Under the pieces are notes generated by a model, which did not search any database, was not told the origin of the DNA, and saw nothing but the letters and a program-made list of their open reading frames with translations. Shown one piece after another: positions 1 through 12,328 of a DNA stretch of 64,000 bases. The position numbers were made by a program, and so were the translations under genes. The first letter of the stretch is position 1, and every line of letters begins with the position of its first letter. Origin of the DNA: Crotophaga sulcirostris (lineage: Eukaryota; Chordata; Aves; Cuculiformes; Crotophagidae); the NCBI GenBank assembly GCA_013397455.1, contig VYZB01000216.1, positions 765,334-829,333 of the forward strand, read 5' to 3'.

Positions 1-3000
1 AGTGGAGCAAAAAAAATAAGAAAAGGTGACAAATTACTTTTGAGAGTTGAACTTTCACTAATATCTTTACAGAACCACCAAAGCAGGAAAGAAAAAGTAA
101 ACAGGGACAAAAATGTCCGAAGAAAGGGAAATGCTCACTTAACTGCATCATCTCAGCAATATCCCAAGAGTGTTGCTGGGTAAACTTCCAGTAATCTGAA
201 AGTCCTACAGACTTTAAGTTCTGTTAGAATAATTGCAAACAGTCAAGACAAACAAACATTAAAATTATTTTTCTGTCACCTGAGTATTATTCTGCCCTGC
301 ATTGAAAGCCAAGATCTGGCCTCATACTGAGCAGTGTAAACTTAGCATACATACTGCTGAGTGCACTGCAGCGTGAAGTAAACAAGATAAACTAAAGCTG
401 CCACTGATAGCAAAGTAGTTCATGCAAAATATTTATAAAAACCCAAACTGTTACAACATTCATTATATTATTAATTAATTTCAACTGATTTGTAAGGAAA
501 ATCTCTTGTAATCAGTTTGATTCAGTATAAATTCTGCACCATATTCTGCTTGGTAGAATCATGATAAATGCATGACCACATGATATTAGTAGAAATGTTT
601 CAGCCTAATGGATATATAATCCATGAACGAAATATCCTTGAGATATCATGATCTTTAAAGACTTAGATATTAATAGTATCAAGGGAGCTATTATGATCTA
701 GTTTCCTAGAAAGAGTTTAGATTAATCAGATTCAAGGCCATTCTACTGTAAAGAATGACTTATACTTGAACTAATATGAAGCTTCATGTAAAGGTAATTT
801 GAATATTGTGGAGGTGTATTAAAGGAGATTTTTGGTATATAAAGATGGTGAGGACAGCTACATTGTATTTTTTAGTTAAAATCACATGAAAGATGAAATC
901 TGAGTCATTTATAATTTAATTCAATTATTACTTTGACTTTTGTTTTATTCTTTTTGTTGCTGCTTTAAACCATGGTTTGGGAAGTACTTAACATTTTGTC
1001 AGTGAGGCAACATTTTATAAATACCACTGCCGATTAAAAATTCATATAATGCATTTAATAACTGATTTGCAAACAGTTGAAGACATGCTTTGTATAAAAC
1101 CCCTTACATTACATCCACTTTGCAAGAGGTTGATTTCTGGAAAAGGGTTGTAAAACCCTGCAATTATAATCAGGTTATGAATGATGTTCTCACTTAATTA
1201 TAAATCCTGATTAGGGTCTTCTATGCTAGGTTCTCTTTAATATTAAGATTAAATAATGAGCGCTATAAAACCTATCCAGTTTGCCTGACCTTTATGTAAC
1301 ACTGATTCACATATCAGCGTATTGTAAGTGTACCTTTTATGAGTCTGTTAGCTCAATCTATGAGTAGACTGTATTTGAATCCCATTAATACATCTGCTGC
1401 CAGAACACACTATAATAAAATAAAAGATGGGCAGAGACTGGAAAAAAAAAGGTTATTTTCTTAGTCTTATGATCTAGAAAAGTATCCTAAGGGAAGGCCA
1501 CTGGGTAAATTAGGGAATTTTAAGACACATGTCAGAGGTGTCTATTCAGTCACTAATTCTTGAATTTAACACCAAGTAAGGAGGCAGTGTAGAAAAGCAT
1601 AATTATTCATCTATAAGAATCCTCCTTATAATTAAAATCTGGTTTTAATCCACTTAAACTAATTGGCCTAATTTTAAGTTTCATAAATATATACATTTTA
1701 TGAAACAAAAAAAGTTAATATTGGAAAAAATCTATCTACTGGAAAAAAATCCTTGAGTATTTTATGCGCATTAACAGAATAATATAAGCCAATCCCCCCA
1801 CACACCATTGGAAAAAAGCATATACTCTAGTTGTACTGTTTTTCACAACTGTTTCAATGATAAAACTTTTCTTGCTAAAATAAATTGCTGGGTCACAGGT
1901 AGGTAAGTACTGGCAATAAAGCCTAAACAAGCTCACATGAGATTTGCCTGGGAAGCGGTAGCATTTTGTAACACAGAAATATTAATAACATTGAATACTG
2001 GGTATAATTATGTAGAAAATATAATGCTTTTATGTCCAAAATAAACTACTGTATTTGAACCTAAATTTCAAATAGTTCTTTTCAAATGCTACTACAAGAT
2101 TTTCTGGGGACTGGAATTAAGATTGTTCTTACTCAGTTGCTTAGGATTCTCTGATCTTGGCTTTTCTGTTCATTAGAAAGAAGCAGTGATTAAGAAGTCT
2201 ATTTGGGAAGTCTGGAAGGGTAGCGAGTCATTGAACTGTGTTTCACATTAAGTATCATCCAAACATGCTCAAAACTGCAACAGCTCATTTTTGCATGTTC
2301 AATTTCAGCAGAATCTAAAATATTTAATTTAAATGTGTTGTTTTCAACAAAAAAAACACCCAAAACTACACTTTTTCACGACAGTTGGAATTTTAAAAAC
2401 AAAAAACAAAAAAATTCATTTGTTGAAAAGCTACGAATCAGCCAGTGCATTAAAATCTTGATGTCAAAAAAATGGTATTGTCGAACTCCTGTTACAGAAA
2501 GTGAGATAAGCCAAGTAATTCTGTTATTGTACCTAGCAGCAGACAGGAAATGGCCCAAAAGACAAGCTGCCAAATAGGATTTGTAAAAAACAACATTTAT
2601 GATAGCGAGTCTGGCAGAAAAAAACCATAAAATTGTATTTCCCATTGACTTAATATTGGTTCAAAACCACTAAAATATGAAAAATTAAAGTGTTTTCATC
2701 CTGACAATGCTTTGCTTCGGCACAGGATAGTCACTGTAATTAAACCTTTTATTTCAAATTGTATTTGTGGTTGTAAAATTTTGCACTGCCTATTGCAATT
2801 TCACCTTGTCATTCTCAAGATTTATATTCAGATTTTATATCTTAGCTGTGATGTGTGCTGGAAACCTTATCCTGCTATAAAATTCAGAAATATGTGCAAA
2901 CAGAAACATGTATAAACAGACCTTGTACCTGTCTGAGTAGTATAGCTATGGAGTTAACTTCTGGCATCATTACTCATTTTTCAGTCTGTCTTACTTCAAA

Positions 3001-6000
3001 CTAACCTCTGCCATATTCCCTCAGCAACAATTTTACTTCATTAAAGAATCGGGATTTTGTCCTACATAATCTTATACCTGGGAATGCATAATCTGATTTC
3101 TTCTGTTGACCATAGTGAGGTTCTTTTCAGGTCTTGCAATATATTTATCACACTGAAACTTAAAGTAATAATCAAATCAATAAAGTAGCTCACTCTGGAC
3201 ACCCATATCAGGCTGGAGATTCAGAGAAGATTCTTGGACTGGGTGTCATTTTGAAATATGTCTTGGTCTAAACATTAAACTTAAGATGGGAAAAACTGCC
3301 TCTGGAACATGTTTTTTTCCTCTACAGACTGTAGTCTGAAAACCCAGACTAGTTACTTATCTTCTAAACATTATGACAATCAAGCAAGATGACTCCTTCT
3401 TCTAAATTATGAACCGCTTCTCTCCATCCCTTTTCTCTTAGGTCAGGTAGGACGTCTCCTCCATTGAGACTGCTGACTGGAGTGACTCTCACTTAATGCT
3501 CCCCTGTACTCTTCTCACCTAATCCGGTCTAGGATACTATGTACTAACTCAAGACCGATATTTAAGGGCTCCAACTACTAAGCCCTTCTGTGAAGTTGTT
3601 AGCTAGTTCTCTCACAATCATTTTTTTGAAAACTTGCAATATAATAATTTTGAAATCTTGCAGAGTTCTGTTTTTGAATTTCCTGTTTTCTTAAACTTTA
3701 CAGAAGATTTTAGGACTTTTTTTGGCACTCTATCTGCCTCAGAAAAGCTTAGTCAAACTTGGAGATGTTCAAGAAAATCTGCAGGTTGATTTAGTGCTAC
3801 CATTATCCTATTTACAATTTCCAGCTTCAGGGCTGCTAACGTCACCTGTGCAACTTATAGGAAAGGGAAACGGCTAAGATGCCACTATATCAAGAGATCT
3901 TCTAATTGACCCTTTCTAGCCCTCAGCACTGCTATAATTCTGCATGGAATTAGTCTTGCATCCCTGTGATCTGCAATCAAGAGAGCAGGAAAGGAAAGTA
4001 AAGCCACATTGTAATTTACCTGTCTCTGGTGTATCTGCGCAGATGAAACCCATTTACCAGAACTAAACCCGAAGAAAAATGCTACTGCAAAGAAATAATT
4101 TATTTGGGGTATTTTTTTTCTTAATTTTGTCCCCTACTGCCTACAGAGTACTTTCCTTTCTTTTACCTGCCACAGAGTCAATGCACATACAATGCTGAAT
4201 TTGCACAGATACGTTAGTTGCCATCCTCCTCACGTATAGACTGTGTGGCATATCCTAAGTAGATCTGAGTGGCTCAGAGGTATGAACCTCTTCTCAAAAA
4301 GCAAGGGAGTGAGACCCCTGTATTTAGGCGAAACAGTCCTCACGTTATCTTTGTTCTTCTCGCAAGTGAAGATGATGATGAGTAAGACCTCCTATGGACC
4401 ACAATATTATTGTAACTTCTTACTAGATGACTGAAAGTACAAAGAGATCCTTGAAACTCTGAAGGGGTCAAAATTCTTTGAGAGTGAACTGATGAAGTAG
4501 ATGCCTTACTGTGAAAAAAATCAGAGCTTTGGGCACAAACTGAATAAGATACCTAGATAATCTAGGAAATGCTAAATGCTATGATGTTGAAACTTTTATG
4601 TTTTCAAGCTTGCAAATAAGATGCAACTGTCTTTATAATTAGCAATCACAGTGGCACCAGAATCAAGTACAAAAACAGAAGAATGACTATTTGTTTTAAA
4701 ACAACCTGCTTAATCATCCTGTGATCACTCAAAGAATGATGAGACCTTTTAGAAAATCATTAGCAGTGCTGCCTCGGCCAGCACTTTAATTAGACTTTCT
4801 ATGAACTTGGGAATTTCGGTAAAGGTGACATTTGCATCCAAGGATTTTCCCTTTTGTTTTGCAATGTATGATCATTTAAAAGAATACAGACCACTTATGC
4901 TGGCATTAAGAGCTTTTCATTCTTTGCCAGGTTTCAGGTAGCATTCATGCAAATTAATTCATACTGCCATTAAAAAGCCTATTAATCTCTTTAATATCCA
5001 AGAGCCTAGTATCTTAATCATTTTTACCTTTTGCTCTGTTATAAGAACTTGCCAGTTTTCTTTCTATTAACTTAATTTTATGATTGCACTGAGGTAAAGC
5101 CAGTTCTTCCAGTGAGAAAGGCAAGGGTAACACAGATAAGTTAAATAATTTTCTTCTTAAGTTATTGATCTTTAATTTCAGGTCTACTTAAGTTACAACA
5201 TTCTTTTTTCCTTCTTGCTTTAAATGCCATTTCTGTCATTGCTCTTCTGATAGAGGACCTTCATATAAAATAACAACCTTATATGAAAGGATCTTACCTT
5301 TAGAAAGAAGTTCCAAGACTTAGAATAGAATGAACATAATTCCTTCTTCATATGTTCTGAAAGAAATAAATTGTTATTCGGATGAGAATAATCACGATGA
5401 AAATGAAAAGGTATCTATTAGACACAGATTACAGATACAGAGAGAAAACTAAAGCACAGAAAGCATCAAAAAGAATATTTTCAAAGATATTTATGAGATT
5501 TCTTCTCTGCCTTGTCTTTGTCTAACACTTTATCAACGCATAACTTATGTATGTGAACAGCACAGTTCTATTGTGCAGAAGAGGTTATTGGTCTCTGTGT
5601 AAACAAGGTCTCATTTATTTAAATGCTTAAATGTAGATTCAGGAGCTTTTCTTTGGGCATAAAATTTTAAAAGTATTGGTTCAAATAAAACATTGTTCTG
5701 TCATGGCAGGTGTCTGGTTGCATTCTCTGAGATATTATAGAGGTTTTCTTGTCATGAGTTCATATCACCACTGAAGTTTTGCTTGGTACAGAGGAGCGCA
5801 TTACCTGAAATACATAAAGTTATAATGGATTATACATATATTAACTACTGATATACTGCTTCAATACAGCATAATACAAGCTTGAAGTAACTACTTTTAT
5901 TGTCACAGGAAGACTCATTTAAAATACTATCCCCTGCCTCTTTCATAGTAGATTATGATAGATGAAGAGTGCTTCTCAATGGTGTCTATATAAAAGGTAT

Positions 6001-6640
6001 TGAAAATAATTTTAATAAGATGATAAAGCTCCTGCCAGTGACCTATATGCAGGATGCTTTTTCAGCCCTTAGGGCTGCTTAACAAGGATATCGAATCCCT
6101 ACGATTTCCAGGAGGAGATTGGTTCAATATATCCAGGCACACCAGTTTAACACAGAAACGATGAGTGATTCATAGCACTACAGGACATCCCGTTCAAATC
6201 AAATATCAAGAAGGCAACTAAATGTATCATTGACATAGGGAACACAAAGCCAAAAATTTTAATGAGATTCACCCCAAATTCATGAAGTTATCCTGCCTAA
6301 AACAGACCAAGAATATTTTGGTTTTTATATACCTCCCACCGGTATGGTATTCCTGCATGAACAGAGTGATGGAATTTTATTCACAGTTACACTAGCATCA
6401 CTAACAGTACAAGGCAGACAACAGTGGAGTATCAGCCTGCAAAAACAGCAACCCAAACAATTTCACATAGATTATCTTATTTTTTCTTTTATTTTTTTCC
6501 TTTTTTTTTGGTATGGGGTTTTGCATAATCACATTATTGTCATGTTTAAATGTTCATCCTCAAAACCTTCCTCTTTGCTTCTATTCTCTGCCTACACTTC
6601 CCCCTCTCAAGAGACATAATACACATCCTCAATAATCTGG
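1..6640. other. AT-rich unique noncoding DNA
   Basis: No open frame here exceeds about 90 codons and none has a recognisable domain or splice context. I see no CR1, LTR or DNA-transposon sequence. Two short spots resemble worn tRNA-type promoters of old SINEs, near 1340-1382 and 4245-4325; the second is listed separately. A fragment near 5120-5150 resembles the MIR core in reverse orientation but is too short to call. The rest is A/T-rich sequence of the type found in avian gene deserts or long introns. Confidence 0.6.
4245..4325 (+). repeat. Possible worn tRNA-derived SINE remnant
   Basis: The stretch contains GTGGCTCAGAGGTATGAACC, which resembles a tRNA-type A box region, followed about 25 bases later by GGGAGTGAGACCCCTG, which resembles the segment leading into the B box of ancient amniote tRNA-derived SINEs. 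The B box itself is eroded. This could be a chance match; only a profile search against MIR and other amniote SINE models would settle it. Confidence 0.3.
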
Positions 6641-6649
6641 CAGCTTGAA

Positions 6650-6765
6650 GAATGAAGATACAGAGGCATAGCAATCTGCCAAGGGTCAAATAAGATACCT
6701 GCGGTGGAGAGAAGAATCATATTCAGGTCTCCTTGGAGCCAGATTAATGAGATAAACAGTGAACT
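6650..6765 (-). repeat. MIR (CORE-SINE) remnant
   Basis: On the plus strand the order of motifs matches a reverse-complemented MIR: GATACAGAGGCATAGCAA (compare the family's ACTGAGGCACAGAGAGG), then CTGCCAAGGGTCAAATAAG (compare CTTGCCCAAGGTCACACAG), then a purine-rich link, then ATTCAGGTCTCCTTGGAGCC (compare AACCCAGGTCTCCTGACTCC). Four blocks in the right order and spacing make this one of the clearer ancient SINE copies here. MIRs are tRNA-derived, predate amniote divergence and are inactive in birds. Divergence is high and no target duplication is recognisable. Confidence 0.65.
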
Positions 6766-6955
6766 AGGCACCCTCTCTACACATTATCTATTTTCCATAG
6801 AGAAGTTTCAAGCAAATTATTTTCAATGCCAGAATTGTTCTAGCATAAGAATACAAAATCATTCAAAATCAGCAGTCTTGCTAGGATACCTAATAATAAT
6901 ACACACAAAAAATGTATCAACCAAAATGGATACATATGCTTAGTCATAACTATAC

Positions 6956-6976
6956 ATATATATATATATATATATA
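6956..6976. repeat. (AT)n microsatellite
   Basis: An uninterrupted run of about ten AT units, flanked by ACATATA-like and TACATGTGTACA sequence. It lies about 34 bases before the chain of inverted repeats at 7010-7091, so the whole 140-base stretch is prone to melting or cruciform extrusion. Length polymorphism is likely. Confidence 0.9.
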
Positions 6977-7009
6977 CATGTGTACACAGACACACAGAAG
7001 AAGATAAGG

Positions 7010-7091
7010 AAGATAATTTATCTTTTGCTTTAAAGCAAATCAAACTTCTCAATTAAATTGAGAAGTAACTAATGCTTTTGCAACATTAGTT
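7010..7091. repeat. Chain of four adjacent inverted repeats
   Basis: Four inverted repeats follow one another almost without spacing. 7010-7024: 7-base arms AAGATAA/TTATCTT with a 1-base centre. 7024-7039: perfect 16-base palindrome, TTTGCTTT/AAAGCAAA. 7044-7066: 11-base arms ACTTCTCAATT/AATTGAGAAGT with a 1-base centre. 7067-7091: 8-base arms AACTAATG/CATTAGTT with a 9-base loop. All arms are perfectly matched. No transposon family or structured RNA that I know has this layout, and no open frame crosses it. It may be cruciform-prone AT-rich DNA; any function is unknown. Confidence 0.85.
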
Positions 7092-7481
7092 CAAATAAAG
7101 GTATATGTAAAATAAGAGCCCCATAACATCAGGCCAGGAAATATTAATAAATTCCTTGTATGTTGATTTAAATTTGTATGTAACTTGAATGAGAAAAATA
7201 ATGCTTGGGGTTTGTTTTGGTTCGTTGTTTAATAACTGGTGAATTATACATGTAAGAAAAATCTCTATCAATCCAATAGCACTAAAAATAAATACATAAA
7301 AAATTGGATATTAAGCTCTAGAGTATATCAAGCTTCTGATAAGCAGCTGCTTTCTAACTTCCAACAACTATAAAAAGAGTTATGGTATATTTGATATAAG
7401 TGAATGCAACAGAGACAAACGTTTTGATTTACAGTAATTCCAATGCTGCCAACTTGTTCAGCATAACAAAAGAGATTGCTC

Positions 7482-7570
7482 AGACACACACACACAAAAC
7501 AACAACAACAACAAAAAAGGGTAATAAATCAGAAAAGAAAGGTAAAAAGAAAGGTAAGAAAGGTAAAAAA
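7482..7570 (+). repeat. Compound A-rich simple repeat
   Basis: A short (CA)n tract is followed by (AAC)n, then a purine-rich block with repeated GAAAGGTAAAAA-like units. A 61-codon open frame that runs through it encodes mainly lysine and threonine from the repeat itself and is not a gene. Confidence 0.8.
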
Positions 7571-7579
7571 TTCTATATG

Positions 7580-9150
7580 CAGTGAAGGTCTCCTATAAAA
7601 TGTTGCCTAAACCACTGAAGCAAGTGTTGTATCTGATTAAATAAATGGGTAATGCTTTTTAAGGTTCCTTTTCCAAATGATCCTAAGATTCCATTGAGAC
7701 CATTACCTGAACAAGTCCTCTAGGTTTCTTTAGTCATAGCCTGAGAATCTGATTCAGAGTCCCTTGAAACCAATAAAAAGAAGATAACTGATTTCTTTGT
7801 GCCATGGATCTAGGTCAGGATCTCAATACTAACAGTGATTCCATGCCACTGTTGGTTCCTGTTTATTATTGGTAATTTCCATAGATGTTGACATCCACTG
7901 TCGAATTTTTCATAACCCATTGAAATATCTGTGCCATGACAGATACAATTGTGAAGGTATTAGGGTGAATGTTAACTTTTTTGTTCTCACCATGGCACTA
8001 ACATTAAGCCCTTAAGATACACAGAGAAACAAAAAGAAAGTCGAACTTTCTCATCAGGTTTTTTCCCTGGAACAATTCAAGAGAGAAAAATGTCACCACA
8101 GTTAATAGTGTAAAGTCTCTGAGTGGCCTGAAGCAAAAGCACCTGTCAAAATTGCAATCACAAAAAGAAAGGGTCACCAGAAGGACAAATGCTGTGTATA
8201 TAGTTGTATAGCACTTCCTTGAAAATTAACTTAAAATATACTGTAACTCCACTATTATAGAAATAAATCCAGGGATTTTTTTTAGAAATATGGAAATAAA
8301 GAATATCACTATGGATATGAAGTCAATGGGTCTTGAATTGAAAATCATTGCACAGCAGGCAAGCTACATTACTGAATGCCCAGTTGCAATATTGAATTTG
8401 TGATTAAACATGAGTTAAACTAAAGGAAAAATGCTTGTTGAATTTTAAACCCTCATGGCAAGGAATTAGATTGTTTTCCTACGTTTTAATGCCAGCCTAT
8501 CTGATAGATTTACAATCCTCTATTGTGAAATTAGAAAGACCAAGGAGGGAACGTGTTTACAGCAGTAAGAGCAAAATGTAGAACAAAAAGCTCTTCCTTC
8601 TTCATAAAAATTCCATATTCCATATTGACTGCTTGTGAATAAAAGATTTTACTAAATGGATAATGCTGGTTTGTCATAGCACTGGAAGGAAACTATGTCA
8701 TATTCATTTCCTTTCCTCAACCAGGACTCAGCACTAGTGCAAACACAAGTAGCACCAACGACCTCACCCTATTACCCTCTCTGGCTGATCAGGATTAGTA
8801 GGATATACGTATATTTCTATGAGAGATGTACAATGTGATTCATACTGTAGCTGAGCTCAGACATTCAATCTGACAAGTAGCTGCCCCTGGATCACCACTG
8901 CACCTGGACACTGGGGCTGAGAATCTCCTTGGACAGCCCTGGGAGAGGACCCAACAGGGCATCCTTTCTCTGAGTCCATAACACTTCCAGGGTGGAGGGA
9001 CCAGGAGACAAGATCTGCTTTGTGACTAACAGGTTCACCTGAGGTACAGATTCCAGCTCTTCCTCAGACTGTGTACGCCTGTTAGTTGATGAAGAACTGA
9101 AAAATGGAAGACATTGTGTTAAGTATTTCTGCTGCTTTCTTTTTCTCTTT
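7580..9150. other. Unique noncoding DNA, no gene seen
   Basis: AT-rich sequence without an open frame of note and without recognisable transposon sequence. From about 8840 to 9110 the base composition becomes more balanced (CTGCCCCTGGATCACC and similar), leading up to the possible exon that begins at 9154. I cannot assign that stretch to a repeat family. Confidence 0.5.
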
Positions 9151-9153
9151 CAG

Positions 9154-9247
9154 AGAAATTTTTGAGATGTATTAAGTTGAAGTGGTGAGTCAATCAGAAG
9201 ACAACTGCTGTGAAAATGTCTTTGAAAGAATCTCAGAATCCAGCTGG
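9154..9247 (+). other. Possible small exon with a start codon (weak)
   Basis: A pyrimidine-rich tract ending in TTTTTCTCTTTCAG (AG at 9152-9153) looks like a 3' splice site. An ATG at 9216 opens a frame reading MSLKESQNPA and runs into GG|GTAAGG at 9247/9248, a good 5' splice-site match. A second donor-like GTGAGT lies inside at 9185. If real, this would be a 94-base first coding exon with 10 codons plus 2 bases. No matching downstream exon was found in the window and the peptide is not one I recognise. Splice-like motifs of this quality also arise by chance in 64 kb. Confidence 0.15.
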
Positions 9248-9589
9248 GTAAGGACTAACATGAAGTTTCTTCTTTGCTTCTGTTGTTCATAGATAGAGTC
9301 ATTGGGAAACTGAGACAGTTTTCAGAAATATTTAATCCAAACATTAATCCCCCTTTGAAGTGCTTAAATATCAATTTCAATTATTCATCTAAGATATATT
9401 TCTTTTATGGGAAATACTATTTCATGTAAAATAAGTTCATGACTGCACCAATTCAATACAAGATAAACAAAGTAATATCCATAAAAATTGTATGACAGCA
9501 AGAATTTACAAGTAAATCAAACCATGCAGAGATTTTTTTTCAGTAAAGTCTAAATCTGCATTGCTATGTGATATCATTTAACCCAAGGC

Positions 9590-10090
9590 GTCAAGCACCC
9601 TGAGAGGCTGTTGCTACCTTTCCCTGGGGGTCTGTCCACACATACCCACAATCATCTCTGCCGCTGTGTGGCTGGGAGATCTGACTACTGAGAAGAAGAG
9701 GCAAGGGAGTGATCTACCAGCAGCCCTGCTGGACTCCCCATCACACAGGGGCTGCATTTCACCCCCAGCCCTCACATTTTGTGCTTGCCTGAGCTGCACT
9801 GTAGGCACCCTGGTGCCTAGCCACATACCCTCAATCTTGACCCTGACCCTGAAGTACTTACTGTGGCAACTTCTCAGTTTGACTTCAGGTCTGCCTTGGC
9901 ACCATGAATTTGTTTGGTGATCCAGTCTCCTAGGCATCCCCAGTTAGTGCCTGTGGACACTAGTGTCTGAGGCCCTGCTCCCTCTGCTCAGGTACTTACC
10001 TCCCTCAACTGCTCCCACATCAGTAAGGTCACTGTCCTGCTGGCCTTGTTTTCCCGCACTTGCAGTAGCACTGAGCCCTGTGCTTATGAT
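9590..10090. other. GC-richer block of unknown origin
   Basis: About 500 bases stand out from the AT-rich surroundings. Open frames of 107 codons (minus, 9614-9937) and 84 codons (plus, 9666-9920) overlap each other, and neither shows a domain, a repeat family signature or splice context, so both are probably composition effects. There is little CpG, so it does not look like a CpG-island promoter. It could be a decayed transposon not covered by the families I can recognise. Confidence 0.4.
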
Positions 10091-10099
10091 ACAAACCAA

Positions 10100-12328
10100 A
10101 CTACTTGACAAGAAAAATAAAATAATTACTTCAAACTTTTCTTTAGCTTAGATTTTATGTGCAACCTTAATGATAACAGCATTTTTTATGTAATAATATC
10201 TGATTACATTATGTTCACAAAGTGCAATTGTTCCTTTTCATGACATTCTTCCTTTGCCTCACTACTGCATTAAAATTTTCTCCCCTGTAATAGGTGAGAA
10301 AACAATTTCATGGTTGTATCACGTAAACTGTCTACAGAGCATTCTTTATTTGAGACACTTTGGTTACTAGAAAGTCTTAAAAGACTTCTTTTTCTAATTA
10401 ACATTTTTTCTTGTCAAACTTCCTTCTTGCATAGACAATACAAAGAATGAATTTATATGTACAAAAGTTGCCAAGCTGAAATAGCTAACTGTACTCATAG
10501 TTCAGTGCTTTAATCTGAAATTCCATCTGAGAATCTCTTACTAGATTGTTCAATAACAGATATAAGAAGTGCAAAGATTGAAGCATATGCTATATTTTGG
10601 CCTATGTGTTCTCAGTCTGTAAGTTTAAAAACATGCTGAAATTTTGTGTGAGGATCGAATCTGTATACGTGTATATTTAAATTTAAGCACATAGATAGGA
10701 CTTGTTATTATTATTTTGGTGGTAGTACATGCCTGGCCATCAAAATGTATAGGGGACATGAAAATGTATGAAATAAAAATTGTTTCCACTGAATTTTTTT
10801 CCATCTACTGTCCTGCCTTGCTTAACAATGTCCCAACTGAAAACAACAAAGGAGTTTCCATAGAGATGTAAACAACAAAAAGTATGTAAGCAAACACGGT
10901 CACAATAACATTCTCTTGGAAGTGCTCTTATATATGCCCTATTTTCATTCAATATGGCCCCCAAACAACAGCAATTGGGTTCTACAAGTTCTCCTAAGAG
11001 GCAAAGGAAGGTAATAGACCTGGAAATCAAGTAAAAGTGATAAAGCACCATGGAGAAGGAAAGTGTTTTTAAAATTTGTCATGATCTAGGTTTGTGCATT
11101 CAACAAAAAAAGAAATTGTGCAGTGTAATACATTACAGTGCTGTATTAAAAGTATGTAAATTATTTTGGAAGCATCTTCTACTGTGAAGACATTGGGTTG
11201 TCTTAAACAAACCCTCTGCCCCACTTCATAAGAAAATAGAAGATAGAAGATAGAAAACTTGAGTTTCATGATGCAGTTGGTAAGTACAGTACATTGCAGT
11301 ACATTGTAGTATTATTATTGTATTGATGTTGATATTATTTTCGCTGTATTTCAATAATTATTGTTTATTTATGCAATATATGTATTATGAATATTAGGTT
11401 AGGTTACTTGAGATTAGGTTAGTTTAAGGTAGGTTACATCAGGTCAGGTGTATACATCAACACACTTGAAGAAATCAGCTAATGACATTCTAGTTGGAAC
11501 CATACACTGGGGCACAACAGTATATGTTTCAATCAAAATGTATCAGGTTCTTCATATTACAAGCACTGTATGATATTAAAACTAATATATTTAGTTTTGC
11601 AACTCATTTATCCCCAGTCATACGATGATAAACTTCACCACTATCCACATTAACAAATCAGTGCTAATAAGAACAGAGATCCCAGTCCAGATCACTGGCC
11701 TCAAACACAACATCCACAGAAAGGTAACACTCTGATTTAATAGGAAAGTACTTTCTTAAAGGCTAACAGGATTAGGTTACATGACAGTACTACTAAATAG
11801 TCTATGAGTTACAGATGTGCTAATACCACAAAACATCAGTTGTGAAGATCAGGTTTCTTCTGAAATAGTCTAAATATGCAGCCCTTCAAGGAGGAAGCAG
11901 AATAAGTTAAAGATGAAATTCACAGACAGCAAACTTGGGATCCAAGTGTGAGGGAACATCAACCTCTTCTAACCAAATTAGCAGACAGATTTGACCATAG
12001 TTTTTACCTCCAGTGCCAGGAAGCCTGTAATCTAATAATGCCTAATTGTTGCGTTGTGTTGCATTTGGCAATCACATCATCTAGTCACAGGTGCCAATTC
12101 TTAGCGTTTTTTTCAGTCCCTGGCATCAAAGCAAGATTAAGTCTAGTTTCTCTATATTGCACAGAAATTAAGTACTTCAGTGTAAAATTACATTTTCACA
12201 CTGTCTAAAGAAGAAAAAATACATGAATATTCAGTAACAACCCCAAATGTCCTTTTTAAATAACTGTATATTTATTTAAAATTCTATATGCAGCTGGTAG
12301 AATCAAGGATTAAAAATAGATTGAAATG
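10100..12328. other. Unique noncoding DNA with a degenerate AGGTTA repeat
   Basis: No gene is supported. An open frame of 103 codons on the minus strand (10740-11051) has no recognisable domain. Near 11285-11310 a short direct repeat of AGTACATTG occurs, and the AGGTTA-type array at 11393-11450 is listed separately. The stretch ends at the left terminal repeat of the mariner. Confidence 0.55.
11393..11450 (+). repeat. Degenerate AGGTTA-type short tandem repeat
   Basis: Units of the form ATTAGGTT, AGGTTAC, GATTAGGTT, AGTTTAAGGTAGGTTAC and ATCAGGTCAGGT follow one another. The unit resembles, but is not, the vertebrate telomere repeat TTAGGG: nearly all units carry AGGTTA rather than AGGGTTA. 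It is best read as a small decayed minisatellite. Confidence 0.6.

Noticed and set aside
1310..1385. tRNA-like sequence (TAGCTCAATCTATGAGTAGA then TTTGAATCCC)
   Set aside because: The box-like motifs are there, but no cloverleaf can be drawn and the acceptor stem is missing, so it is neither a tRNA gene nor a certain SINE.
6060..6115. B-box-like ATCGAATCCC
   Set aside because: No A box at the right distance and no SINE body next to it.
7400..7585. 61-codon lysine-rich open frame
   Set aside because: Produced by the compound simple repeat.
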